Below, piece after piece: positions 48,611 to 64,000 of a stretch of DNA of 64,000 nucleotides. Positions within the stretch are counted from its first letter, which is position 1. Each line of letters opens with the position of its first letter. The position numbers were made by a program, and so were the translations under genes. Location of the stretch: the NCBI GenBank assembly GCA_963693305.1, contig OY855909.1:5783845-5847844 (forward strand), written 5' to 3'. The notes under the pieces are model-generated. The model was not told where the DNA came from, did no database searches, and saw nothing but the letters and a program-made list of their open reading frames with translations. Origin of the DNA: Meandrina meandrites (Eukaryota > Cnidaria > Anthozoa > Scleractinia > Meandrinidae).

Positions 48611-49224
48611 TAATATTTTGAACTAGAAATAGTACAAACAGGCGAGAATCACTAAGAAAATGGTGATAGCCCAGGGGTAAAAAATAGTGGTAGCCCAGGG
48701 CTAAATGGTACAGGTAGTGGGAAATTCAGATTCCACTCCCCCCCTCCCCTCCCCACCACCCCCATCTTCCCCTCTGCAACTGGGGATCATTTATGAAGAA
48801 TTTGGTCTAGTCTGGAAGTGACACTTGGAATGAAAGAACCTTACATAAATGAAATGGCAACTTAACAGAGTGGAATTTCTGGGGGATCGGTGGGTGGGGA
48901 AGCAAGTCTGGGATACCTTTTTGCACCCTAGTCTAGTCAATCTAGAATAGGGTTGGAAAATACAGCTGAACATGCCTGGTGACCTGCGAGAACTGGACAC
49001 CCCTAGTCCACCCCTACAGATCAGAATACCCACCTGAGCTTTTTGCTCATTATCGGCAAACAAATTCTCCTTACACTGTGCCTCTATGCATACTAATTAT
49101 ATAACCATGTATAACTTTTAACAAAATTTACAATATAAACAAGGAAAAAATAAAGAAACATGTTCCATTTTAAACTGGCTATATTTTATGCCAATAAAAA
49201 CGAGTTTTTTTATGATTATTTCAG
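48611..49224. other. intergenic, no gene recognised
   Basis: C-rich tract at about 48738-48775; otherwise nothing recognisable. Confidence 0.4.
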
Positions 49225-49579
49225 GGTCGTAACGAGGTATATTTTTTCGTAACTGATCCCATTTTTTACCCAAAATTTTGATCCCTGATCCCCAAAGCGA
49301 TCAGAATTCTGATCTCTGATCCCGCAAAAAATTTGTCGATCCCACGATTTTCAGAAAAAAACTTAATTACTAATTGACAGCAATCGTGACTGTGCAAGGT
49401 GGAACTGTCTGTAATTTGTTTTAAAGGAAATACAGAATACCGTTCCTCGTTGTTCTTTAATAATAATAATAATAATAAACCTTAATTTAACCACGATCTG
49501 TTTTAAAGCAAATACATGCTTGAGGGGTCGTGTGTACGTTTGACTAACTACCTACCTAAGAAAAATTAATATTACGTTG

Positions 49580-50203
49580 CAGGCCCGTAGCCAGGATTTT
49601 TGCTGGGGGGGGTGCGTATGAGCGGCTCCGGCGCGAAATGTCGAGCGCCGCAGGCGCGAGCCTGCAGGGGGGTCTGGGGGTATTCTCCCCCAGAAATTTT
49701 TGAAAAAATGGGTTATCTGAGGCCGCATTTCGTGCGTTTTGAAGACAGTTTGTTAGGAAACAAGCCAAATAAAGATGAAGGTTGCAAGGACAATAATTCT
49801 GACTGGTACATTTTTAAATTCAAAACGTAGTTTTAGAAACAGAACCTTGTAAACATAATCTACAATTTATTTAACTAACAATGACGGCAGTTCTTTTAAA
49901 GGAAGACTGGAAAAAGATAGGTATCTTTATTTCGTTGTCAAGTGGTAATTACATAAATCAGCCATAGTCGGTTTGCTGACTATGAACGGCATTAGTTAGA
50001 ATGTATCGTTAAAATTAACCTAGAATCACACAATTTGGTCGAAAATATGCCACACGAATCTTCAAATGGTGGACCCATTAAATGTAATACTATTCCCCTT
50101 TATTTATTTATTTATTTTTATACTTTTTTCACAAGGAGCGGACTTCCAAGGCTCGTGTGGGGGTGCGGACGCACCCGTCGCACCCCCCTGGCTACGGGCC
50201 TGC
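49580..50203. mobile_element. nested DNA element with CAGGCCCGTAGCCAGG ends
   Basis: Left end CAGGCCCGTAGCCAGG and right end CCTGGCTACGGGCCTG are exact inverted copies; both are followed inward by G/C-rich GGGGGGTGCG-like sequence. The ends resemble those of the 6573-7316 element in style. No coding sequence. A clear target duplication could not be read. Confidence 0.75.
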
Positions 50204-50496
50204 ATTGTGATAAACTAAATTAAACGATATTATGTTTTAATAAGATTAAGATTTAAAATTGAAAATCGCACATGTGTTTCGGAGTTGTCTGGATCGACAA
50301 ACTGCCAAAATTAATATTATAACTATTTAAAGCGTAAGGTGCCTACCTGAATTGACTTGCTCTCCACTTCTCCTGATCGACTTCATCCATTGTAGAATTT
50401 AAGTTATCACAATCAGCCCTTGAAAGGACACTTAGTTTACACTATATGCTCGGAAATAATAAGAAAAACTCGCACGATTCTAATTCATAGAGGTAG

Positions 50497-50824
50497 ACTC
50501 TTTTTATATACAAGAACGTCTAATTTTGCGGCTGAGGCTGAGCGCTTTTATTTTGTTTACGATTTGAGACTGGAAATGCTCTAAGTCTAAGTCTAAGTCT
50601 AACTTAGGCTACAAACTGAATTGTTCTACAGAGTGTATCATTCAATAAGAAAACAACATTGTCAATGTTAAGGTATTTCGTATCAAGCCTTGAGTTAAAA
50701 CAAAGGGGCAAAATAACGGTGTTCTCTGACTCTTAGCCTGGGGTATGTTCTTAGCATGTTCTTAAGATTTGGGTAAATTTCAGCCTCAGCATAGTTAATA
50801 AAAGGTTCTTATAAAAAAGAGTGT
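50497..50824. repeat. weak inverted-repeat element
   Basis: ACTCTTTTTATATACAAGAAC at the left roughly mirrors GGTTCTTATAAAAAAGAGTGT at the right, with GGCTGAGGCTGAG / CAGCCTCAGC inside. Related motifs occur at 24830-24970 and 25335-25362. A (CTAAGT)n run lies at 50581-50602. Confidence 0.5.
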
Positions 50825-51000
50825 ATTGTAAGGTATAAAGTGAATTAAGGGAGATTCTTCGTCTAGACAACTTGTCATAGCTTGTACCCTTGAAACTACA
50901 AGGGATGTTTGTTTGCAACTGAAAAGAAGGTTTTTCTGTATGTTTTTTTGTTACTTCAAAACATAATTTATTGAAAACCTCAATAAGAATTTGCTAAAAT

Positions 51001-51552
51001 TTGATCGCCACAAAGTTCCAAGACACGAGGTAACTTCCGGTGACGCTAAACCACTTGTTACTCTTCTGCCGGATCTGTTGCATCCAGCTTCAAAGCGCGT
51101 CGGTTGGTCATCATCGTCTTCGTGGTTGCTGTCATCAGTGTCCGTGTCACTGCTCTCGGAATCATCTTCGTTCGTGAGCTAAGTTTTTCAGGCGTTGCTC
51201 TTCGGTTTTACTAAGGATGTATATCTCACCATCCTGATCAAGTTTTGCAATGTCTAGAATACACTGAGGTGGGTTCTTGTTATCCTCATTACCGACAGTG
51301 TAAATGAGTGGATCTTCCTCTGACGGCTCCAGCCAGTTTAGATGCATTGTGCGCTCAAGGATACCATCATTGCTGCGATGAAGGTCCTCGCGGAGAATTG
51401 CCAGGAAAAAAGGCTCCAAATATCGTTTCCAGTTGTGCTTCAGAGCAACCACATCTCCGGCCCTTTGAAAAAAGTACAGGGCGAGTTTCAACTGGTGGTC
51501 TTTCTGGTTGCCCTTCGTCCAAGGCTTGAAGTTCCTCGAGCATGTCAGTCAT
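51001..51552 (-). pseudogene. unidentified coding remnant inside the composite element
   Basis: A minus-strand frame starts MTDMLEELQALDEGQPERPP. After a +1 shift it continues as LALYFFQRAGDVVALKHNWK, then LHRSNDGILERTMHLNW and LEPSEEDPLIYTVGNED. After another shift near 51175 it continues as an acidic run (EDDSESSDTDTDDSN) and CNRSGRRVTSG. Each piece looks like real protein but two shifts separate them. I do not recognise the family. The short (S/R)GRR tail motif after an acidic stretch is seen in some retroelement and transposon proteins, but that is a weak hint. Confidence 0.45.
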
Positions 51553-52084
51553 TAATCAGTCAATAATTCCGGTACCCAATACCATGAAATACTGTATGAA
51601 ATCAACCGTAAATTCTCACAATATCAATATCACTGTAAATGCGCAATTCGTTATTCGTTGTTATCTAGGACAGCCTGATCCCTGATTCCATGAAAAACAC
51701 CGCTGATCCCGATCCCACGGCTGTGATCCCAGATCCCGGGCTGTGATCCCTGATCCCACCCCTTTGCAGGCCTTTGATCCCTGATCCCATATACCTCGTT
51801 ACGACCTTATTTCTTCAAATTCTTATCACCAGCAGTATATCAGACTTGATCAGTGATGTCACCTTTGTCCAGTTTTGGTCAATACTTTGTTCCAAGTTTT
51901 TCAAAACTTTGGGAACTATTTTCTCACGAAATGTTCACAAGAATCGCAAGTAAAGCTTGGTGAGAGAACAAAATGCTAAAATGGATTTCATGTTTGGCTC
52001 CCATAGCAAATACTATTACCACCTTCACTTGGTAAAAACAAAACTTGGAGCTCATTCAGTTATTTTCTCGTATACTTTAGATTA

Positions 52085-52560
52085 GTAGAATTCTACTAGT
52101 ACACTAATGCAAATGCTGCAATGTGATTGGCTGAGCTATTGAACACTATCAGCCATTAGTGTGCAGTTGCCGAAGGTCGTCCACAAAATGCGACGTTTAA
52201 ATTATCGTTTTTCGACCCTTTTTCCAAAGTTTTGGAAGGAATTAAGTTTAGATGTAAATGGATAAAAAAATTCCCGAGAAGACTAAAAGAAGGACATTAG
52301 CGGTTTCTTGACTTTAAAAGCTTGAAATTATTGAAAAACGGGTGCACGCGCGTAAACAACTGCAAATTTACCAAGGACAATTCAATGCGTGCGATTTTGT
52401 TAAAGCGTTTAATAGTTCGATAATGCGTAGAAAAATAATTAGAAACCATTATTTGCGTTTATTTCAGTTAGAATTCTACTAAAACAATTAGATTATTCGC
52501 TCTCAATTTCTATGAGGTGATAGTTGATTCGGCCTGCAACTATCACCTCATAGAAATTGA
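52085..52560 (+). repeat. dispersed repeat, direct copy 1, ending in a hairpin
   Basis: Starts near TAGTAGAATTCTACTAGTAC and ends near AGAATTCTACTAAAACAATT, so the tips are weakly inverted. Immediately after is a hairpin (about 52492-52575) with arms of about 36 bp around CGGCCTGC (ATTATTCGCTCTCAATTTCT). Same family as 25780-26165 and the fragment at 1225-1265. Confidence 0.8.
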
Positions 52561-52579
52561 GAGCGAATAATCTAATTGT

Positions 52580-53060
52580 AATTAGTAAAATTTTCCTATT
52601 ACACTAATGCAAATGCTGCAATGTGATTGGCTGAGCTATTGAACACTATCAGCCATTAGTGTGCAGTTGCCGAAGGTCGTCCACAAAATGCGACGTTTTT
52701 ATCGTTTTTCCGAAGTTTTGGAAGGAAGTTTAAATGTAAATGGATAATAAAATTCTCGAGAAGACTAAAAGAAGGACATTAGCGGTTTCTTGACTTTAAA
52801 AGCTTGAAATTATTGAAAAACGGGTGCACGCGCGTAAACAACTGCAAATTTACCAAGGACAATTCAATGCGTGCGATTTTGTTAAAACGTTAAGTTCGAT
52901 AATGCGTAGGAAAATAATTAGAAACCATTATTTGCGTTAATTTCAGTCAGAATTCTACTAAAACAATTAAATTATTCGCTCTCAATTTCTATGAGGTGAT
53001 AGTTGATTCGGCCTCCGGCCTCATCAACTATCACCTCATAGAAATCTCGAGCTCATAATC
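52580..53060 (+). repeat. dispersed repeat, direct copy 2, ending in a hairpin
   Basis: Second head-to-tail copy of the 52085-52560 unit, differing by small deletions (for instance near 52695-52720). It is followed by the same hairpin (about 52970-53060) with loop CGGCCTCCGGCC. This direct pair makes an almost 500-bp tandem duplication just upstream of the kinesin light chain gene. Confidence 0.8.
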
Positions 53061-53447
53061 TAATTGTTAATTAGAGGCTCGAGTCTTCCCTACGCACCCC
53101 TTCCTAACCGTATAAATAGTACAATTACTATTATGGTCAGGGAGGGGTAGGCAAATTATTTGCCTCGTTGTCAGTCACACCAGCATAATGCAAATTTTGG
53201 CGACGAAATAGACGCGAGAAGGAGTGCTAAGCCACGTTTTAGTGGATTTCTTCTCCGAGATGGGGTTAAATAACTCAAGGTCATGACGAAGATGGATGTA
53301 AACACTTAATGAACGTTTGACGACACAAATTTCGTCGTTGGGTGCTATCTTGGCGGACACGCTGTCCCTAACAGATCAACGGCATTTAGAGGACGCCATT
53401 TTGTAAGTTTGTATCTATCGAGTTTTCCGTCGCCCGAATAAGAGAAC
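53061..53447. promoter_or_regulatory. upstream region of the kinesin light chain gene
   Basis: Presumed promoter and 5' untranslated region by position. It contains TATAAATAG at about 53111-53119, more than 300 bp from the start codon and in an inverted-repeat-like context, so its role is uncertain. Confidence 0.35.
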
Positions 53448-59224
<5,777 letters not shown>

Positions 59225-59788
59225 TAATGTGGTGATATCAGTCATTTTACATGTCACTTGTGTATTTGCTCCACAGACGACTTATTTGTGGTAAGTTTAT
59301 ATCAACTTGCTTGGTCGTCATAGCAACTTTTAACTTTATCAGTAGTGAACAACTGTTATCAAGCTTAACTCTTTTAGTCTCAAGTTTGATCAAAAGTTAA
59401 TTTCTCTTTGCTGTACAGTTAAAGAACCTCTTTAATTCAGACACCAGAGTGGCCGTATTATGTAAGTTTCTGTATTACAGAGGTAGAGTTTCTGTGAATT
59501 TTGTTGTCATTCAGAACTGTCCGCAATAGGGAGGTATCCGCATGAGTGTTGTCTTGATTTACCATCAAATTCTCCAAACTATTATAAATATAATCAGTAA
59601 GGAGAATTTACTACAAGTTTTTGTTTTGGGAATGAAAGAGCTAAGCGATAGGGCATGATAACTTAATACAGCACATTTCAAGTTCTGTCGTTTCTGGCAT
59701 AAAGTGTAAATCATGTTAATGGTGTTTATTGGCGATAACAGGTAATGTACAAGATATTCTGTATCTTAGGCTTGGTTTCCTTTGTTAG

Positions 59789-60119
59789 ATACAATATAGT
59801 TCACCCTGCAGTAGATCTCCCTAAGTGTGTCCTCTGGGACATAGTTAATTTCCTCATGCATCCAGTGAGGCATGTCATGGAAGACGACCGCAGCTTGGAC
59901 AGGATTAATGTCAAGAATCTGGGACTTATGTCAGGTGCCAGCTCTGAGGCATCAATGGCGGACAGTGCCATGACAGACAGTGAGTTGTCGCTCGTGTCAG
60001 GCATCATGTTTGAGCAACATGACAAGTTGACAGAACACATGGATAGTGTCGAGGAGACCGTCGGACAGTACTTGCGAGTTCACATTGGAAATCCACTGGC
60101 ATCAAGAGTTTCTGTTTAA
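59789..60119 (+). CDS. unidentified terminal exon, phase-compatible with KLC exon 5
   Basis: A good acceptor (polypyrimidine run then TTAG) precedes 59789. Spliced from the KLC exon 5 donor, the frame closes exactly on the split Arg codon. It runs 109 codons to a TAA at 60117: YNIVHPAVDLPKCVLWDIV, FLMHPVRHVMEDDRSLDRIN, NLGLMSGASSEASMADSAM and SVEETVGQYLRVHIGNPLAS are parts of it. Base and codon use look coding (richer in G/C than its surroundings). It does not resemble a TPR, and I do not recognise the family. It could be an alternative 3' end of KLC giving a 359-residue hybrid, the last exon of another gene nested here, or the product of an assembly or genome rearrangement. Confidence 0.55.
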
Positions 60120-62540
60120 ATTGGGAAGAGATGAAAACTACACTGCAAACTTTAAAGGTTTAAACAAAAAAAAAATACTTGGATCAACAACTACAGTGCA
60201 TCAGAAGTTGCGGCAACTGAAGAAAAGAGTTTTGTGATACATTTTATTGCTCTTAGGTGACATCTTCAGGTTCACATTTCATGGCTATTGGCTTTGAAGA
60301 CAAAGTGGTGCTCCACCCATTGTAATTTACCGATGCTACAGTTAATGTTATGTTCCTCATGTTGTGGGACCATTTGATTCTAACATTTCATGCCATTTTT
60401 CTTGTATTTTGTTTTGTAAGCTAATTTGCCATGTGATAGCTCAAATGGGTTAATTTGGACTTCATTTCCATGAAATAAGTCATAAAAATGAACACAAGGG
60501 AAGTCAATATTTTGTGAAGTAAATTGTTCTTTGTAAAAGTAAATGAAAGTTAACTGTCTTTATGCTTGTAGGAAGAGAAAGTCATTCCAGTTTTTTTAGA
60601 TTTATATTTTTTTTTACTAAGGAACAAAACTTTATTTGTATCATAAAATGCATATTGCGATTGGCTTTTTGTAATCAGGAATATCTTGCACAAGTTGTGG
60701 GTGTCATATAAAAAGAGTTATTCAGTAAAATCTATTAAGTAAAATGCTATTAATATAAATTTTGTAAACGTAGAAAAGTTACGAAATATATCAGTGTCAA
60801 TTTCCAGGAAATTAGAATACACTCCAGACTGTTGTGTGGTTTCTTTGTGGGCAAAAATAATATTTAAGGTGTTTCCAAGAGTTATTGCTAAGATTTCAGC
60901 AATTTGAAATGTTCCTTTCCTTACCATTGTTCATTTTTGCTGTTGTCCAGTGTGGTGAGCAGTTCTTGCCTGTCATACCCTTGTACTTCCTCTGCACACA
61001 TACATGCCACAATTCATGGTCTCGTGAACCCTTCCGTTGCCAGGAGATATTGACATCTATTTCTCTTTCCAATATCAATATTTTATAGTTAATAACAGTA
61101 AAGAAGATAATTAACAAAGGAATAGTCTTGATGTAAAATCAAATTCTCATTACTAGTGTAAAGAGAAATGTGTGGCATATTGGCAAGGAGAATAAATGTT
61201 TTGAGCATGGGGCCAATAATGAATAGTAATCAATGAATTTTTAGCTTCTTTTTACTTTTTGTTAAAAAAATTCTTGCTGGTCCTGAGAATGAAGGATCTA
61301 ATCTATGAAGGAAAAGGTCTTGATTAAAACCTTAATTCTCTCCAGTAGAATTGTTGTAAAAGTATACAAAGTATTAAGGAGATTTGGATGCTGAGTTTGG
61401 GGCACTCCAGGGAATTCAAATCAACACAAACAACTGTATGGTAAAATCAAAATAGTTTATTGTATCAAAGTTTACATTTAGTTGTCTTACAAGTTTTGTC
61501 AGAAGTTTATTCAGCAATATTCTTTAGTTGCATCATGCACAATTTTTTGTTGGTCTTGTGTGTACCATCAAATTATTTTCATGGAATCAAAGTTCACATT
61601 CCATTCTCTTCATTTGCTTGAATTGTTCACATCCATGTTAATTTACATCAGGCATTTTCATTGTATGTATCATATGATTTTCACTGAATGCACAACAGTC
61701 TTCATCATTTAAAATTTTTCATTTGTTGACTTACGTCAGACATTTTTGTTGCATGTACTATATCAAACCATTTTCATTGAATTCAAATTCACATTAGTGA
61801 TCACTTGTGGCATCACGTAATTGTCAGACATTTTGTGTACATATAACGGCCGTCACATCATTTTCGCCAAATCCACTTGTCTTCATCATTTGAGTTTTTT
61901 TCATCATTGTTAACTTATGTCAGACCTTTTTGGTTATGTCGCACAGGTCTTTTCTTTCCCACCTGAATCTCTGGGAGAAGTGGTACAAGAAAGATTAATA
62001 CAGCTTCAAATGAGCAATTTAAATGATATTTTCTTGAAATACAGTGAAAAAAAAAAACAGTACTACTACTAGATGCAAGTATACAAAGCTATTAATAGGT
62101 ATTTTTAGAAGTTTGCTGCTTCAATATATATCAACAAATCAAGGTTATGTCATGACCAGTTCCATTTAAAATAAAATAAACAAAACAGTATGTTTCAGGT
62201 TATGCTAAAAGCTAGAAAAGAGCGTGATAATAGTAAAGCACAAAAAATATATTTTCATTAACTGAAGGTTGTATTACAACAACTGTTGTGGAATGTTCTA
62301 GGTCATAACTGTTTCTGTAGTCGCATCTGGTAGAGGAATTGTTAGATTATGATTATTTTATTACATAAAATGTAATTCAAAAAAAATAATGAACCCAAGA
62401 TGATTGCAATTAATTTTGAAAAAAAGAATTGTCTACTCCTGCTCGGCAGACTAAATTTTATCCAAAGATGATTAGAATATAAATTATACTACAAGCAGAA
62501 TCCTTTTTGCTAAGTGGTAGTTACTTTCTATATATATATG
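60120..62540. other. AT-rich region, no gene recognised
   Basis: May be the 3' untranslated region of the preceding exon at its left. 61540-61930 holds diverged tandem repeats (separate entry). No splice-bounded frame resembling kinesin light chain TPRs is present on the plus strand. Confidence 0.5.
61540..61930. repeat. diverged tandem repeat, unit about 120-130 bp
   Basis: Elements GTTAA/GACTTA(C/T)(A/G)TCAG(A/G)CATTTT, a CATGTA block and CATTTTCA(C/T)TGAAT recur in the same order about three times. Confidence 0.6.
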
Positions 62541-62869
62541 TACCGTAAACTTCCACATATAAGATCCCCCACTTATAAGCCTCCCTGGTTATAGGCCCAT
62601 CTACATGGAAACAGAAAAATACAATGGGTTATAAGCACCACCCCAGATATAAGCCCCTCTTTGCTGGGTTACGGTATTGCTTTATTATGACATTTAAAGA
62701 GTTTAATTCAAAACTATTAAAACCATAAACGTATTTCGTTCAAAACTACTGTGGCTCATTTTGAAACTTTTTTTGAAATTCTGCTTGTAAGCTCCTCCAT
62801 TTAAAAGTCCACCCAAAATCCATTACGAGGTTGTATAAGCTAAGGGCTTGTAAGCGGAAGTTTACGGTA
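62541..62869. mobile_element. 329-bp MITE
   Basis: Inverted ends TACCGTAAACTTCC and GGAAGTTTACGGTA, with repeated internal TTATAAGC(C/A)C motifs. TA at the tips suggests a Tc1/mariner-type target. No coding sequence. Confidence 0.8.
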
Positions 62870-64000
62870 TATCAATTCTTTTTTTTTGGTCAAAATGTCT
62901 GCAGGGTTTATTCTAGAGTGCCCCCATCTTAAATTCCATGGGAGCAGCATTTTTTCAGAGATCTGAAGCAAGATATCGATTTTAACTTATTCACAATGAT
63001 TATTGGGATACTTTCAAATACTAAAATTAGTGCATTACAAAAATAATGTTCAAATCTTGGAAATCCCGCATTGCTACCCTCTAGAGTAAACTCTGTTACA
63101 GAAATACTGCAAGGAAGTGGAAATATTGTGTGCAATGAAAGATGGAATATACGTACAACCAGTGTATACCAAATGGCCAATCAGCAATGTTTATACACTG
63201 TGAAATATCCCACATTCAAGTGGCTTGACTTTTTAGGGTACACAAGAACCTATTGGCTTCATGTCTACACAACAAAAAGTCAAGTTAAGTCAAGTGAGAT
63301 ATATCAGTTCACTGTATACATTGGCAAAGCATTATATACCAGTTAACTAGTGTGATCCTTGCTACCAAGTGTTCGGCAAAAAAAAAGTTAAGACAGACAT
63401 TTTGTATGGACTGGATACTTGTATCTTGTATCTTCATCTGAATGGAATATAAGTTCACAAAACAGTGTTGTCGAGAGAAAACAGTTGTTAAGCCAATGCT
63501 TCTAATTAAATCACTCCCATTGCAGTGCATACAGTAGTTGTGTTATTGTTACAAAATAATGGTTACATTTAAATGGCATGAGGTGTCAAAGTTAGCAATT
63601 TTCAAGGCAAAACCTTGTAAAAACTTGAAGGTTTCAAATAATACTCTGATCGAAAAATAAATGTTAAGCATGGTATTTAACAAGTTCATCAAGCATGGGA
63701 TTAAGAGTGAAACTGCTTTTCAAAGTGAACCACCATCGAGTTTAACTTGTAACCCAGCTTAAAAATTGCAAGGCAGAAAGTATAGTTAGTGCAATTTATC
63801 ACAGATTTCTTAATTGGACATGTGTTTTTTTAAAACTCATATAAAACTATCTAGAAAAATCATATATTAACAGAAAAACTACTTCAGGAATATTACAAAT
63901 AGCTATTTTACTAATATTTCTTGAAGTGCTACAATGATGAAATTTGCATGTTTTCTTTCGCAACTGTTTTAAAATATTAGCAAGTACTCTATATGAGAAG
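62870..64000. other. no gene recognised
   Basis: AT-rich sequence with scattered short open frames only; no conserved exon seen on either strand. Confidence 0.5.

Larger units (their letters stand above)
49225..51806. mobile_element. composite 2.6-kb element with 18-bp inverted ends
   Basis: Left end GGTCGTAACGAGGTATAT and right end ATATACCTCGTTACGACC are exact inverted copies. The sequence TATTTC lies next to both ends (about 49217-49222 and 51807-51812), a possible target duplication offset by a base or two. Just inside the ends GATCCCTGATCCC motifs repeat at both sides, like subterminal transposase sites. The inside contains two smaller inverted-repeat elements and a decayed minus-strand coding stretch. 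Superfamily unknown. Confidence 0.7.

Noticed and set aside
13081..49478. CRISPR-like array from regularly repeated units
   Set aside because: The repeats are trinucleotide microsatellites or dispersed elements without regular unique spacers, and the genome is eukaryotic.
50347..50390. Minus-strand first exon (ATG, MDEVDQEKWRASQFR, then CAG/GTAGGC donor)
   Set aside because: Plausible start and donor, but no matching downstream exon was found on that strand and only 15 codons are available; not enough to call a gene.

Overview
The window is nuclear DNA of an animal, most probably an anthozoan cnidarian (stony coral or sea anemone). Its protein-coding genes are split by introns with standard GT-AG ends. 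The space between and inside genes is packed with small DNA transposons, tRNA-derived SINEs, a LINE fragment and Penelope-like (GIY-YIG) fragments. The cnidarian assignment is an inference from gene style, repeat content and intron size; no marker gene proves it.

Layout, left to right. 3.0-12.0 kb (-): a retinol-dehydrogenase-like short-chain dehydrogenase (SDR copy 1) whose two introns are swollen by transposons. 12.1-15.4 kb: nested mobile elements. 15.5-16.1 kb (+): a frameshifted class A GPCR pseudogene. 17.4-19.0 kb (-): a C11orf68/BLES03 (UPF0696) homologue. 20.5-23.5 kb (+) and 27.3-30.2 kb (+): SDR copies 2 and 3. 31.2-36.3 kb (-): a complete nine-coding-exon translation initiation factor eIF5, with a non-coding first exon near 38.0 kb. 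38.3-45.8 kb (+): a complete five-exon menin gene, divergent from eIF5 and sharing its promoter region. 46-53 kb: SINE copies, a composite 2.6 kb inverted-repeat element with decayed coding sequence, and two direct copies of another repeat. 53.4-59.2 kb (+): the first five coding exons of kinesin light chain, followed by a phase-compatible exon (59.8-60.1 kb) that does not encode the expected TPR sequence. 60.1-64.0 kb: AT-rich DNA with repeats and no recognisable gene.

The genes do not form a pathway. The three SDRs are a local family expansion. The rest are housekeeping or chromatin genes: translation start-site selection (eIF5), MLL/KMT2 scaffold (menin), cargo transport (kinesin light chain), and C11orf68 of unknown role. 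Their linkage is notable. In human, MEN1, C11orf68 and KLC2 lie in 11q13, while EIF5 and KLC1 lie in 14q32, so this window looks like one unduplicated block ancestral to two human paralogous regions.

Exon boundaries were placed by hand from splice signals, reading-frame continuity and remembered family sequence. Total coding lengths of SDR1-3, C11orf68, eIF5 and menin all close in frame. No database search was possible.
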